Source: Isoetes taiwanensis (Eukaryota > Streptophyta > Lycopodiopsida > Isoetales > Isoetaceae). Taken from it: a DNA stretch of 64,000 nucleotides. Made by a program: the position numbers and the translations under genes. Below, one piece after another: positions 46,101-55,411 of this stretch (positions within the stretch are counted from its first letter, which is position 1; every line of letters begins with the position of its first letter). The stretch spans positions 8,617,535 to 8,681,534 of the forward strand of contig JAJEKV010000040.1 in NCBI GenBank assembly GCA_021234155.1, written 5' to 3'. A model generated the notes under the pieces. It made no database searches. It was not told the origin of the DNA and worked only from the letters and a program-made list of their open reading frames with translations.

Positions 46101-49100
46101 CAACTTCATTGTTCATTAGCAGTTGTTGACATTAGATGTTTGAAGTTGCACTTTATCTTAATAACCTTTTTTTCCTACTCTGAATAAAATTACTTGTTAC
46201 TAATTATCTTTGCACTAATTTGCTTTCTTTTTTTTGGCCCCTAAGGGAACCAAAATTGTTTGTATATATCCACTAATATTTAAAATCAAATTCCCTTTAA
46301 GCCTCCCCCCATGCCCCCCCACCCCCAAGACCACGAGAGACGACGTAAGGTGACAATACATGTATGAAATCAACACCACTATATAGATATTTGAGACAGA
46401 GTATATTTTCATCAATTTTGCTATGCAATATACCCCAACTTGTGGGAGCATACCGCGCATATGTGGATTACTAGCTACAATCTACACGTAGACACAACTC
46501 ATGAATATGCTTATTCAACAATTTGTTTGTTAATTGTTTCGATCAAAGCGCGCAATGTCCTTGGGAAAATTGATTTGATTGCAAAAGCGTGCCATTCTTG
46601 TATGGTGAGTCATAATTGAATAAAAAGGGGAGGCGCGCCCCACCCTCGGGGGCGATGGGGAGTGTTGGGGGACTCATTGAAACAAAATCACTTATCTGTT
46701 ACTTGTATTGGTCAAACCTTTCTCCTTGGTTTCTCTTTCTTTTACGGTCATCTAAAGGGAATAAAGTCTTTATAACATGTCTAGAACAAAAAATTTAACA
46801 ATGGAGGAGGAGGAAGAGCAACGTATGATGTTTAGTAGAGTATGAAAAGATCAAATGGTGCATTTACATTAATTGCACTTTTCAAAAAAAAAATTGGACC
46901 AAAAGCTGAAAACTGTTGAGAGCCTCAAAAGATGATTTTACATTTGGAATCTTGAATTCAAAATATCCTCCCCCTACTGTATGTGCTTTGAATCACTCAC
47001 ATTGAGATCTACCATAGGTATTGTTCAATCCTATGCAATTGTTCTATTATTTGCAAGTATATCAAAAGAGCATAGAAATCCCCTTTTCTAATCAGATAGG
47101 CGAACACCAATCACTAGAAAGATGCATACACAAAGCTTGGGAGTATGTCTTCAAACTCCTATGTGATATTGTAAGAAGTGTAGGTGGTTCAATTTGTCGT
47201 TAGGGCACAAACTCGTATACATTTTAAATTGTGTTGCATTATAAAGTTTGGCTTGGAAAAAAAATCTTAGTAATATAAACAACTATAGGATGCTTATTTC
47301 ACTTACAACTTTTGTAAGCCCTTAAGACGGTTGAGCTCTAGAGGAATCTCGCCTTCAAATTTATTATCCGCTATCCAACTGCAGAGAACATGAGCAATCT
47401 TTACATGATTCTCATGAAAGAAATAGCTTGTTCCTAATGAAAATAAATTTTAGAAACAACAATCACACAATCCAAATATTGTGCTAATTTTTTTTTTCCT
47501 TTTTTTTTTTTGAAGGATATTAGTCTCTGTTCATTATCACATCTGTCACATGTAGGCTAACCAAACAACTCCAGGATGCAATACCTTATCTTAGGAGCTG
47601 CCCATGTGATTGGTGTTGATTCATGTCTTGACGACTAGAACAAGAAGATTTGCAGAAGAAGTGTATTTTGCGGGATTGATTTTCGTTTACAAGTTCTTCT
47701 TGGGTTTCTTTTGTCCATTTTTTCAAAAATGCTATATATGATGGGTGATTGTTGTGAAATTCCTTTTTTTTCTTCTAGAACTACTACGTATGCCATAGAC
47801 AAGAATGCTAAATCGTAGTCTATATTCTGTTCTGAATACGAATATGGCATCACAGCCGGAAAATTTTCTTTTAACTATATTTGTTGCGAATAGACCTAAT
47901 TTAATGTTTCTGTTTTTGCTCTTATCTTGCCTTATATTTAGTCTTAAGATATAATATCAAGCTTCATAGGGCATACCGGTGTATCGGCCTAGGGTTGACT
48001 TTTTCCCATAATTTTAATTATAATGAGCTCATTTTCCCATTAGGTTATAGCTAGTTGCTACATTTAATTGATAATTGGGTTAATGTGAACCCGACAAAGC
48101 CATTGCAGTTTTTTGCTATATGTAATACGAGGTTATTGGCTCATATGCACTATATAAGGTCCTAACATCTAGATAACAAAGTTAATAAGCAAATTGCTTT
48201 CTCCTAACTTGACCTTAATACCTTCACCCATTGGTCCCTCCCCTTCCGTATCAAGACATCTTCGTATTTCTTGTACCGTTTACTTTGCCTTTGGATTTGA
48301 GTTTGCTAGTGCGTGGCCTTTTATTTTCTATCTCTAATATAGGTCTTTTCAAATGATCAACTTACAATTTTTCTTTCTTTTGTCTTTACTTAACTGGTTA
48401 CCTTGCATCTCTCTCTGCCTCTTTTTCAGCATTCTTGTCTATGGCATACGTAGTAGTTCTGGAAATGGCGTTTTCCTTCGTTTCAACGATTAGAAGGAAA
48501 ACGAAGTTCTAGAACTACGGAGTTAGTTAGCATTTCAGTTAACTTTGTCGTTTCCTTCCCATTCCATATTTAGTTCTTTCTAGTCCCTTTCTTCCTCATC
48601 AGCTTTCGTGCATCCTCCTTTCCTTTCCTGGTATTGGACCCCACTCCCCCACCCCTTTTGCCCATTAGTGAACTTTAGTTGTGTAACTAACATTTTCTTA
48701 GAGACCTTGTGCCTGGTGGAGGCTTTCATATCTGGTTGAGGCCCTTGTGCTTAGTTGGAGGACTTTGTATCTGGTTGAGGCCCTCGTGCCTGGATGGGGG
48801 CCCTCGTGCCTGGTTGAGCCCTAGTGGCTTTTGGTTCATTTTTTTTGTGTGCAGGTGAGCAGTAATGAGCGTACTTTTGGCATTTTGGACAAAGATATTA
48901 GTTTTGGGGGCACAAAATGAAGATTGTTTATTCAAATATGAGTCCATAAAGTGCTACTTCTTGCTAAATGTATTTTTACCCAACAAGGCTTGTTCGCGTG
49001 AGGGTATAAAGTCTATTGTATTTTGACCCTAGCATAGATTAGTGATATCATTATTGTAAGGGTTTTTCCTCGAAAACCCGAAAGGGCGAGGTTTTTTAAT

Positions 49101-50813
49101 CCCGGCCATAATGGTCTACTATCTGGGTCCCAATATGTATTTGTGATATCTTTTGTTTTGTATTTGGAAAAGTAGTATGTTTAATTCCTTATTTTAGGTC
49201 TACGCCGATATTGGCTTGTATTTGTATTTGTGTTAAAGCATTTTAGCTAAGTCGTTTTCTTTAAAGGGCACTAAACTACAAGAGCATAAATTGTCAAGAA
49301 ATTGGTTTCCAATTCTCTCCATTTAGTAATTCGGCGGATCTCTAGATTTGATGAATATTTCATGATTAAAAAAGACCAACAAAGCATTGGCTCCCATTCC
49401 CGGGGTTGAAAACATGTTATAATTGATTAAGCTTCGGGAAATAGACTTTTGCATCATGGTCTTGTTAAGACGTTGTAAATTTTTCCTTTTAACTCTTGGA
49501 ATGTTCAACTTATAATCTTGCTAAGGAGAACAGATTTCAGTGGGCTGAGACATCTATACAGATGTCGTAGGTACCCCAAAGAATTTACAGGCAAGGCAAA
49601 ATCATATGTATCTATATGCAGCACGTATGATTTTTAGTTCAGGGATCTTACAGCTCTCGAAGCGTTGTTACGTTGCCAAGCTCCTTTGGCAATGCCCCAC
49701 TAAGCTGGTTTGTGCCCAAACCCCTGACCAAAATAGAAGAGCAATTAGCAAACCTTATCAACGTCTAGGTTAAGGATAAAACGCACAAGGTTAACAAACT
49801 AGACATATTGCCAATTTCTGGAGGTAAGGATCCAGAGAGCCTGTTCTTGGTGAACGAGCTGTTTCAGAATAGAATTTAAAAGGTCAGAATTTGTTGAACT
49901 AAAAAAAATTCTTTATGACGTTTTGCTCACAGGTACTGCACCAAGCTGAGCATACCAATTTCCTTTGGGATTGGGCCAGTAATCCTGGTCTTATCTAGTC
50001 TCCTGGAAAAAGAAAATTTTACATGCAATCCACAGTAAGAGCATACATTTGCAATCCACAGTAAGAACATGCATATAACACTAGCATGGCTAATATCACA
50101 TAAGCCTTGATATCTCATTTGGTAATAACCTTTCAACTCTAAGCATCCCTCTTTTGGAAATACTTACAGATTTTGAAGGTATGTAAAACTGCCAATCTCT
50201 TTTGATATTTGACCAGAAACATTCTTGCGCACCACATCTCTGCGTTCAGACCATGATGCCCGTGCTCAGGACTTGCTAGGATGGGAACAAAATAATCCTA
50301 GTCTAGGAGGTTATTTGAATCATATTCTCAGATAATACCCACATGTTAGTGGCATCAAAAAATCTGTTCCTTTTTGGCCATTGAGAAAACCTATTTTCCG
50401 ACAAGAAAAATGTGTTACAGGGTAACTTACATCCTGATGACATGACAAATTGTGTTGTTTTCATATTTGCAATCGCAATTTATACCACTGGCCTCTTCAA
50501 CCTCTTTATTATCAACAACAGCATCATGCCATCCATCCGTCGGATCACCTCCCATCGCATGAATGCATGGATCAACATTAAAATTCCACAGAGCTTCACC
50601 ATCTCCCATTAAAGTATCATGAAAAATTTTAAGCGATGTAACTATGAAAAGCAAAAGAAAGCTTGATCAGCAAGATAGTTTTTGCAACAGCGTCAAATAT
50701 GCTTACACCTAAAAAAAATTTGTACCTTCAGATGGATCTGTCTTCTGATAAGCACAAATTGATAAAATAAATTTAAATAGGCACAGAAGAACCGCAAGGC
50801 TAAACTTACTCAT
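28105..50813 (-). CDS. LRR-malectin receptor-like kinase (LRR-VIII-2 type), 22 exons, 969 codons
   Basis: Predicted plasma-membrane receptor kinase. Exons (plus coordinates, 5' to 3'): 50726-50813, 50431-50641, 50168-50239, 49931-50002, 49787-49858, 49652-49723, 47307-47378, 43151-43222, 42980-43051, 34118-34192, 33984-34055, 33830-33901, 32780-32851, 32641-32706, 32520-32561, 31924-32278, 31279-31474, 29400-29549, 29202-29326, 28931-29135, 28625-28862, 28105-28543. Phases agree throughout and no stop interrupts. Residues 1-21 are a signal peptide, followed by TDPSE and a DPC...INCDC cap. LRR units, mostly 24 residues, fill about 100-386, malectin-like about 400-580 ([21 protein letters not shown]), one membrane span about 597-618. 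The kinase has [15 protein letters not shown] (Lys about 688), HRD 782-784 and DFG 802-804, so it looks catalytically competent. One intron (after 32520) would use a GC donor. Introns of 8.8 and 4.1 kb are full of transposons. Confidence 0.9.
30391..30745. mobile_element. Foldback MITE in a receptor-kinase intron
   Basis: Left arm text GTAACTCTTAGGTGACGTCC, AAATGGGACGTG, GCATTCCAGATGAGGATGAT returns inverted on the right as ATCATCCTCCTCTAGAATGC, CACATTCCCATTTGGATG, AGTTACGGTTA. The arms are about 95-120 bases and the element about 355. It lies between the membrane-span exon and the last malectin exon. Confidence 0.75.
31064..31239 (+). mobile_element. LINE/SINE 3' end with long (TTCTA)n tail
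   Basis: Order: stem-loop CCC-TTCG-GGG inside a C/G stem (AAAACCCTTCGGGGGGTTTA), then GGCAGCAATACG, then GGGTCCCATAGGCCGATTGG, TCTCCATGGATGATAAA, then about 13 copies of TTCTA to 31239. The tail abuts the end of the intron before the exon at 31279. It is the best-preserved copy of the family. Confidence 0.8.
33098..33245 (-). mobile_element. LINE/SINE 3' end, minus strand
   Basis: On the minus strand TTATTACTGCTAAGG, the CCCTTCGGG stem-loop, TTTTTTAATCCTGTCAG, GGGTCCCATAGGCCAATTGG, TCTCCGTGGACGCTAAAA and a short TATTC tail. Same order as the copy at 31064. Confidence 0.8.
35325..35375 (+). mobile_element. LINE/SINE 3' end with an (AATTC)n tail
   Basis: AGTCCCATAGACCAATTGGT, CTCTGAGGACATTAAAAC and then four AATTC units. 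The hairpin matches the family but the tail unit differs (AATTC and not TTCTA). Further sequence of the element lies upstream from about 35270. Confidence 0.7.
36695..36763 (+). mobile_element. LINE/SINE 3' end with short TTCTA tail
   Basis: GGTCCCATAGCCTATTGGTC, TCCATGAATGTTAAACAATC and then degenerate TATTC units. It lies in the 8.8-kb intron of the receptor kinase. Confidence 0.7.
37190..38145. repeat. Three-copy tandem array, unit about 360 bases
   Basis: GGATAGACAATGGTCC occurs at about 37241, 37602 and 37811; the middle copy lacks about 150 bases. Other shared landmarks are GTCTCCCTTCTCAAGCAC, GGGGTGTTGGTTAGAGGAC, GAGGTTCGACTCTCT and GCGAATAAGCA. Frames read through the array on the minus strand (for example 37143-37688) only because the unit lacks stops there. 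I cannot assign the unit to a known family. The phrase around TTGGTTAGAGGAC and GGTTCGACTCTC vaguely recalls a tRNA but does not fold as one. Confidence 0.8.
38527..38885. mobile_element. MITE with inverted ends of about 55 bases
   Basis: The left end ATCTAACATTTTTAAATTAA, ATTCCCCCTAAAACCC, TTTGGGTGCATATT is mirrored at the right (AATATGCACCCAAAT, GGGTTTTAGGGGGAAT, AATTCAAAAATATTAGAT). It is 359 bases with no coding sequence. A diverged second copy is at 46250-46560. Confidence 0.85.
39093..39905 (-). pseudogene. LINE reverse transcriptase fragment, frameshifted
   Basis: The minus-strand RT domain is split over three frames. It reads [89 protein letters not shown] and [18 protein letters not shown] (motif A, aspartate kept), ending in IGETGVSL where G-x-x-Q-G is expected. 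Breaks lie near 39590 and 39362. Endonuclease, motif C and the 3' end are missing. It could be the coding partner of the (TTCTA)n family or a separate LINE; nothing in the fragment decides. It sits in the largest intron of the receptor kinase gene. Confidence 0.85.
40000..42370. other. Intronic spacer, no element recognised
   Basis: Part of the 8.8-kb intron. A minus-strand B-box-like GGGTTCAATGTC near 40190 may be a SINE trace. Otherwise nothing supportable. Confidence 0.5.
42375..42430 (+). repeat. LINE/SINE stem-loop core, degenerate
   Basis: AAGGTTTTCCCTTGAAAAAC, TTTTGAGGTGGAG, TTTTTTGATCC corresponds base by base to the family core (AAGGTTTTTCCCTCGAAAAC and onward) with several changes. 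No tail. Confidence 0.6.
44621..44850 (+). repeat. Possible LTR fragment
   Basis: TGTGGCACTCCCATCTTACT opens a stretch with a TATA-like TTTATATATAAATACG at 44689, laid out like the U3 and start of R of an LTR. The 3' boundary and PBS are not seen, so this stays tentative. It lies in the 4.1-kb intron. Confidence 0.25.
45479..45545 (+). mobile_element. Degenerate tRNA-derived SINE head
   Basis: TTAGTGGTAATATAATAGTC (A-box region) and CTTGAGTTTGAGTCTGAG (B-box region) align with the better SINE at 55412. Only the head is recognisable. Confidence 0.5.
46250..46560. mobile_element. Second copy of the MITE found at 38527
   Basis: ATCAAATTCCCTTTAAGCC, AATACATGTATGAAATCAA, ACTTGTGGGAGCATACCGCG and AATATGCTTATTCAACAATT follow the same order as the copy at 38527-38885, with considerable divergence. 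Confidence 0.6.
49048..49125 (+). repeat. LINE/SINE stem-loop core with GAAA loop
   Basis: CCTCG (49068-49072), AAAA, CCC, GAAA, GGG, CGAGG (49087-49091), then TTTTTTAATCCCGGCC and CTGGGTCCCA. It is the same core as the copies with a TTCG loop, but with a GNRA tetraloop in its place. No tail. Confidence 0.75.
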
Positions 50814-50829
50814 GATTCAACGCTGGAAT

Positions 50830-52240
50830 AATGGAATGGAAAACATAGCTGCATTTTATAGAAAGGGATTTTCAAGGCTTGCTTTTGTTTGTATACTCGA
50901 GTCCAACAAATCAAATCAATAGTTTTCTGTGGCCACATTTCGTTCACACTGCTGCCTGAAATCGACATCTAATTAATGACACAACCTACCTCATCAAAGA
51001 GGTGAACCGCTCCTCCATAAAGGCCTCCAAACATCGAGCATCCAGCCAAGCACTTTGGATGAATATTAGATATAGGTCAAGACCCACAAAAATAAATATA
51101 CTTGACTGGTGATCCCACATAGATAATAACTTATACTTGATTGACTAGTGGTCACGACCCACATAGATAATAACTTACTTGACTAGATGAGCTTAGGTAG
51201 CCTACTACCCTAGGGGGATTTTACGATATGGTATGAAATTCCCCACATTCAGATGACAAATGAGCACATTCGAGGTAGAAATTCTACCACATTGGAGTTC
51301 GTCACGAACACCAATTCCCCACATTTACCTCGTCGAGAAGCTCAAACTACCAAGACAAGGAGGTGAATGCCTACCTCATCAAAGAGCTCAACCTACCTCA
51401 TTAAGGAGTTGAACCTCTTCATAAAGGCCTCCAAACGCCCAGCCAAGCCGAAATGTTCTTATGTCAGTGTCAACATGGGGTGAAAAGCGCACCAGGTCTT
51501 TGCTTGACAGTGTCAACATGGGATGAAAATTCAGTAGGCCAAGATCCACAATCTACTATATGTCCTTATCTTCTGTGATGGTGGAAAGACCCACAAAGAC
51601 AAGGATTTACTTGACTAGGCTTTACACTAGTCAACCTTATCCTACCACCAAAATAGAGAATTTCAGATACTGGATGAAATCCCCCACATCTAGAGGACAA
51701 CTGAGCACATTTGAGCCATAACTTCTACCATGCTGGAGGTATCATGAATACCATTCCCCACATCTAGAAGACGATAGGCACATTACACCCAAAAGTTCAG
51801 GCATATACGAATGGCATTGCAAAAGCACCACATGGGATGAACCAAGACAGACCTATAGAACCATGAAAAAGAATTAGTAGTATAAACTAGGTGTACTAGC
51901 GTATAAAAATATATTAACAAATACCAGTAGAACCTATAAAATCTGTTGGATCTTGCCAAAATAATTTATGTCAGATTCAATTGGATGCTTGTCTTTAGCA
52001 CTACTACGACTCGTGGATTGAAATATGTAGAAATGCCTAATCTTGTATCACTTACTTTGCATCTAAGTCTTGCACTCGTAAATGCCTACATATTTGAAAC
52101 GAGGTGCACCTTGGACTACCACAGTCCTCGCATTTGTAAATCCTATGACCCAGATCGTATGTTGGGGCCCCTGGGCACCTCTCGTTTCGCTTATAGTCAT
52201 TTATGATTGGAGGCGCCTATAATTTTGAAATATGAAATAT
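50830..52240. other. Upstream region of the receptor kinase with a diverged duplication
   Basis: Two similar stretches, about 51000-51310 and 51400-51735, share phrases such as CATAAAGGCCTCCAAAC, CAGCCAAGC, GACAAATGAGCACATT versus GACAACTGAGCACATT and ACATAGATAATAACTTA. They look like an old tandem duplication of about 400 bases. No ORF or promoter motif could be fixed. The transcription start of the receptor gene should lie near the left side of this region. Confidence 0.5.
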
Positions 52241-52249
52241 GATTTTGAA

Positions 52250-52455
52250 ATTTGAAATATGAAATATCTTGAATCTATGTTTTTTTTTATAACAACTTAT
52301 TCGATTGTTTTAGGGATATAATGGTCTATGGTTTTATGAATTATTATTTTTATATCCATATCAAATCCCCCTAGAACCCCCTTTTATTTTGCTACATATT
52401 GGCCACATTGGTCTCTGTGGACGATAAAATTCTATTCTATTCTATTCTTATAACT
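52250..52455 (+). mobile_element. LINE/SINE 3' end preceded by its 3' UTR
   Basis: GGGATATAATGGTCTATGG, TTATGAATTATTATTTTTAT, AAATCCCCCTAGAACCCC, TTGGCCACATTGGTCTCTGT, GGACGATAAAA and then TTCTA units to about 52448. The first three landmarks are the same sequence into which the L1 LINE at 23097 inserted, so that locus is another copy of this family. Confidence 0.75.
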
Positions 52456-52699
52456 TGTGGCATATCCTTCAACTCCAAAAGCAAAATGAAGCAATAACTA
52501 ATCTACTTGCTCCTTATTCTGAACCATAGGCTGGACTTCCATTTTAAGCCACTCTAGAAAGTTCATAACTTGCTTCCATGGCTGCTTGCACCAGACAAGA
52601 TACTATGTTGTGATTGTTTGTATATTCTTTAACAAATCAAAAGTTAACTTCGTACATTAAAGCACATTAATCTAAATTATAAAACTGAAATATTTACAA

Positions 52700-53326
52700 T
52701 CTCCATGTTTTTTTGACAAGAACAAAGACACAATACACAATGCACAGACAGGAATAAAACCCTAGTGGATAGGCTGACCCAACTAGGCAAAAACACCCGT
52801 CTATGCATAAGAAGAACACCGTAAATACGTCTGCCAAATTATCTCTTTTTTATCATCAGCTAGAGATGAGCAACGATAAGCTTTAGTGATCTTCTGCTGA
52901 GCACAACGGAGAAGCTGCTGATCAGAGATGTGTACACCTTGGAAAATACACAAACGTCGCCTCTGCCAGATAGACCACAAAATTCAACCAGAAGCAAGAT
53001 GAAATGCCCGCTTACGCAAGTTAGGCCAAACAGGGGGATAAAGTGCAAGTAGGATCTCCTGGCTAGTAAGAGACACACTGAAAAGAGTGAACAGCCACTC
53101 CCAAGCAAGCCGTAGATGATCGCACAAGAAGAAGCAGCGTTCAATAGTTTCAACACGTTGGCCACAGAGAGGGCAACGATCTGAGACTCTAGGGTTCATC
53201 TTGTGAACCAAGACATTCACTCGAACACATCTATGGTGAATTTGCCATCGCAACGCTGACACTTTAGGGTGGAGCAATTTATCCCATGTCCACATCCAAA
53301 CACTTTTCCACTGTGGTTGATGATGG
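52700..53326 (-). pseudogene. 5'-truncated L1-type LINE (zf-RVT end)
   Basis: The minus strand reads WKSVWMWTWDKLLHPKVSAL, WQIHHRC, then NPRVSDRCPLCGQRVETIER and CFFLCDHLRLAWEWLF: the zf-RVT zinc-binding domain with C-x2-C and H/C ligands intact. A frame change leads into ILWSIWQRRRLCIFQG and the 3' UTR, ending in a short A tail near 52700. The frame at its 5' side runs on without a stop into CACTA transposase sequence, so the LINE inserted into that older element, and the 186-codon fusion ORF is accidental. Confidence 0.85.
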
Positions 53327-53955
53327 TTGAATTTGCTAAAATGCACAAATGTGCTTGTTGTTTGCAATGATACATCCAACTTTGTCAAAATTCCTTTACC
53401 CTCCAAAACCTCAAATGTGTTACGCTCCAAGACACCATCATATTCACCTAAAAGTTCAATATTTCTATCCTCTTTCATGGTGGTTAAAGTCAACGCTTCA
53501 TTAATTATATATCCTTCAGAAATGGATCCCTTTGGATATGCCATGTTGCAAATATATTTCTTGAGATGTTACAAGAGTTTCTCAATGGGAACATCCATCG
53601 TGCAGTCACATGACAACAAATAGCTAGCTCTTCTACTACATGTATGATGAGATGCATCGTGATCGTGAAACAAGATGGTGGAAACTCTTAAAGAAAGCAT
53701 AGTATATTCCCAGCTTCCCTTTTGAAGTTACTCATCTCACTTAAATGAATTTCTTTTGGAGTTATTTGCTTAAACAAAGCATTGAGTCTTAATATGACAT
53801 TCTTTCTCCTTCTCCTAGACAACCACGTATAGCCAAAGGAAGGAACTGCTGAAGAATAATATGATAATTATATGATTTCATAGATTTGAGCTTTCCATTT
53901 GCAACACATTTTTTGAACTTAGAGGGCAATCCTATCAGAGGTTTCACACTTTGTA
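53327..53955 (-). pseudogene. CACTA (En/Spm) transposase relic, TNP2/DUF4218 part
   Basis: Reading the minus strand from 53955: GLPSKFKKCVANGKLKSMKS, YNYHIILQQFLPLAIRGCL, FKQITPKEIHLSEMSNFKR, FPPSCFTITMHLIIHVVEEL, ARWMFPL then MDVPIEKLL, HLKKYICN, MAYPKGSISEGYI. These match in order the end of TNP2 and the DUF4218 region of plant CACTA transposases (S-H-D-C-H, LP-x-AIRG, FPPSFFD, H-x-V-x-E, RWMYPIER, PEGSIAEGY). At least three frameshifts and a stop (in KLL*) disable it. The remainder after about 53400 is less recognisable, and an L1 LINE replaces what should follow. No CACTA terminal sequence was found nearby. Confidence 0.85.
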
Positions 53956-54179
53956 TAACAACAAAGAAAGTTCTTTTTTATTCAACATATGTCAATGCTT
54001 CAGATGGAAGTTTGTGCTTCTTACATTCATGCGCCCTACAGATGCATTCTATTGTAAATTAGGAGTTGACATACTTATACGTGCTAGTTGCAGGAAAGTC
54101 AATGGATGCACACAACAAAAGAGCATATGCTGAATGGCCAACAGAATAATAAAAAATATTAGACGAAAAATCAAACAAT

Positions 54180-55014
54180 TGGTTCAAGAAGCAAAATGTG
54201 ACCAAAAAAAGGATTAGGATCCCTAAAAGGACCTATATTTCGGAATGCAATGAGAAGAAAAGATGGTTACAACAATATTTGTATGGACTGTGCTATATGT
54301 CACGATGAGGATAACTACCCTAGTACACTTTTAGCAAGCAAATATTCATGCATGTATATGATGAAAAGTTTTGCTAAGGTGGACATTGATGAAAAATTAG
54401 GGCTACTCTATCTAATGGCAACATATAAGGTCCACAAAAAGTTGAGGTGGCTAACTAATGCATCTTTTCGAATATGGCTAATTGTATTACCTAAATTATT
54501 CAAATAATTGTTCCGGTCTTTAAAGAGATGTGCTGGACATTAGACTCAAAGATTAAAAGATTTATGGGAGTAAGTACTAGATCATTCAGGTGGATTGATT
54601 CTACTATAGATCTAGTGATTAATTTGCCTCAAATAATTAGATATACATGGGTGGTGGATGTAGCAAAATGCTACAAGTCTATACCATTATTTTGTGATGA
54701 TGGGATAACCACCATTTGTGAATCACTCTTTCATAAAGCATTTCAGATGAAATACCCTCAAAAGTTACGTGTTCAGTATGGGGCATCAAAATGTAAATGC
54801 TCATGGAGAAAGAATATTCCAAACTCAAAATTTTTTCTTTGAGATCACTATTAAAGAACTCATTGCCATGAATAATTTTTTTCTTGTTAATTGTTGTGTA
54901 CAACTGGGAGACAGAGTATGGAAGCAAATTAGAGGAATCCCTATGGGTTTTTCTAGCTCCCCATTATGGTGCAACTTGTATCTTATGTTTTACGAGTACA
55001 ATATTATAAAGAGA
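54180..55014 (+). pseudogene. Penelope-like element reverse transcriptase relic
   Basis: Plus-strand text in three frames: YLMATYKVHKKLRWLTNASF (54408-54470), then VFKEMCWTLDSKIKRFMGV and YTWVVDVAKCYKSIPLFCDD (motif A, aspartate kept), SKCKCSWRKNIPNS, EITIKELIAMNNFFLVNCC, then QIRGIPMGFSSSPLWCNLYL (motif B). K-V/I-HK-x-x-x-x-RW/F-L/I-x-x-A-S and G-IPMG-x-x-x-x-P-L-x-x-x-L-x-L-x-x-YE are the marks of Penelope-like elements, and differ from LTR, L1 and group II RTs. Frameshifts lie near 54505 and 54835. Motif C (YxDD) and any GIY-YIG endonuclease are missing because a Helitron end begins at 55015, inside the YEYN-x-IKRL segment. Penelope-like elements are rare in plants; conifer examples have been described. 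Confidence 0.7.
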
Positions 55015-55041
55015 CTAGAAAATTGCCCACCTTCGGTGGGC
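55015..55041 (-). mobile_element. Helitron 3, 3' end (inserted in the Penelope-like RT)
   Basis: The minus strand shows hairpin GCCCACC, GAA, GGTGGGC (55025-55041), then AATTTT and CTAG (55015-55018), with host T after it and host A at 55014. It has the same architecture and orientation as Helitrons 1 and 2, with a different stem sequence. The 5' end was not located. The element extends to the right for an unknown distance. Confidence 0.65.
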
Positions 55042-55411
55042 AGTCCATGTGGCTACATGGCAATAATTTTACATTGTTATATATGTTTCACCATTTGAGG
55101 TTCTCCATTGTTATAAGAAGCTGCCATGCCAACTTTGTGGTCCTTGAAATTTGTTTTCCCACAATAAATTAAGCATTTTATCATGCCTATAAGGTGATTA
55201 TCTAACACTATCTAACACTATGCAAAGTATGACTGTTAATAATGAACCATTGTTGCACTTCCTATATCAGCAGATGCAATTCCCGTCTTGTAATTTGTGA
55301 TACAATGCAATGTGGAATGTTTCAAGTAGGACGATGCAATTTCTTCAATATGTCAATCTACCCCATTTTGTATCTATACTCACAAAGTAAGAAAAATATC
55401 TTCAAAACTTG

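Noticed and set aside
52984-53544. A 186-codon protein with both a transposase-like N-terminus and a zinc domain
   Set aside because: It is a chance in-frame junction of a CACTA relic and an inserted L1 LINE, not a fusion gene.
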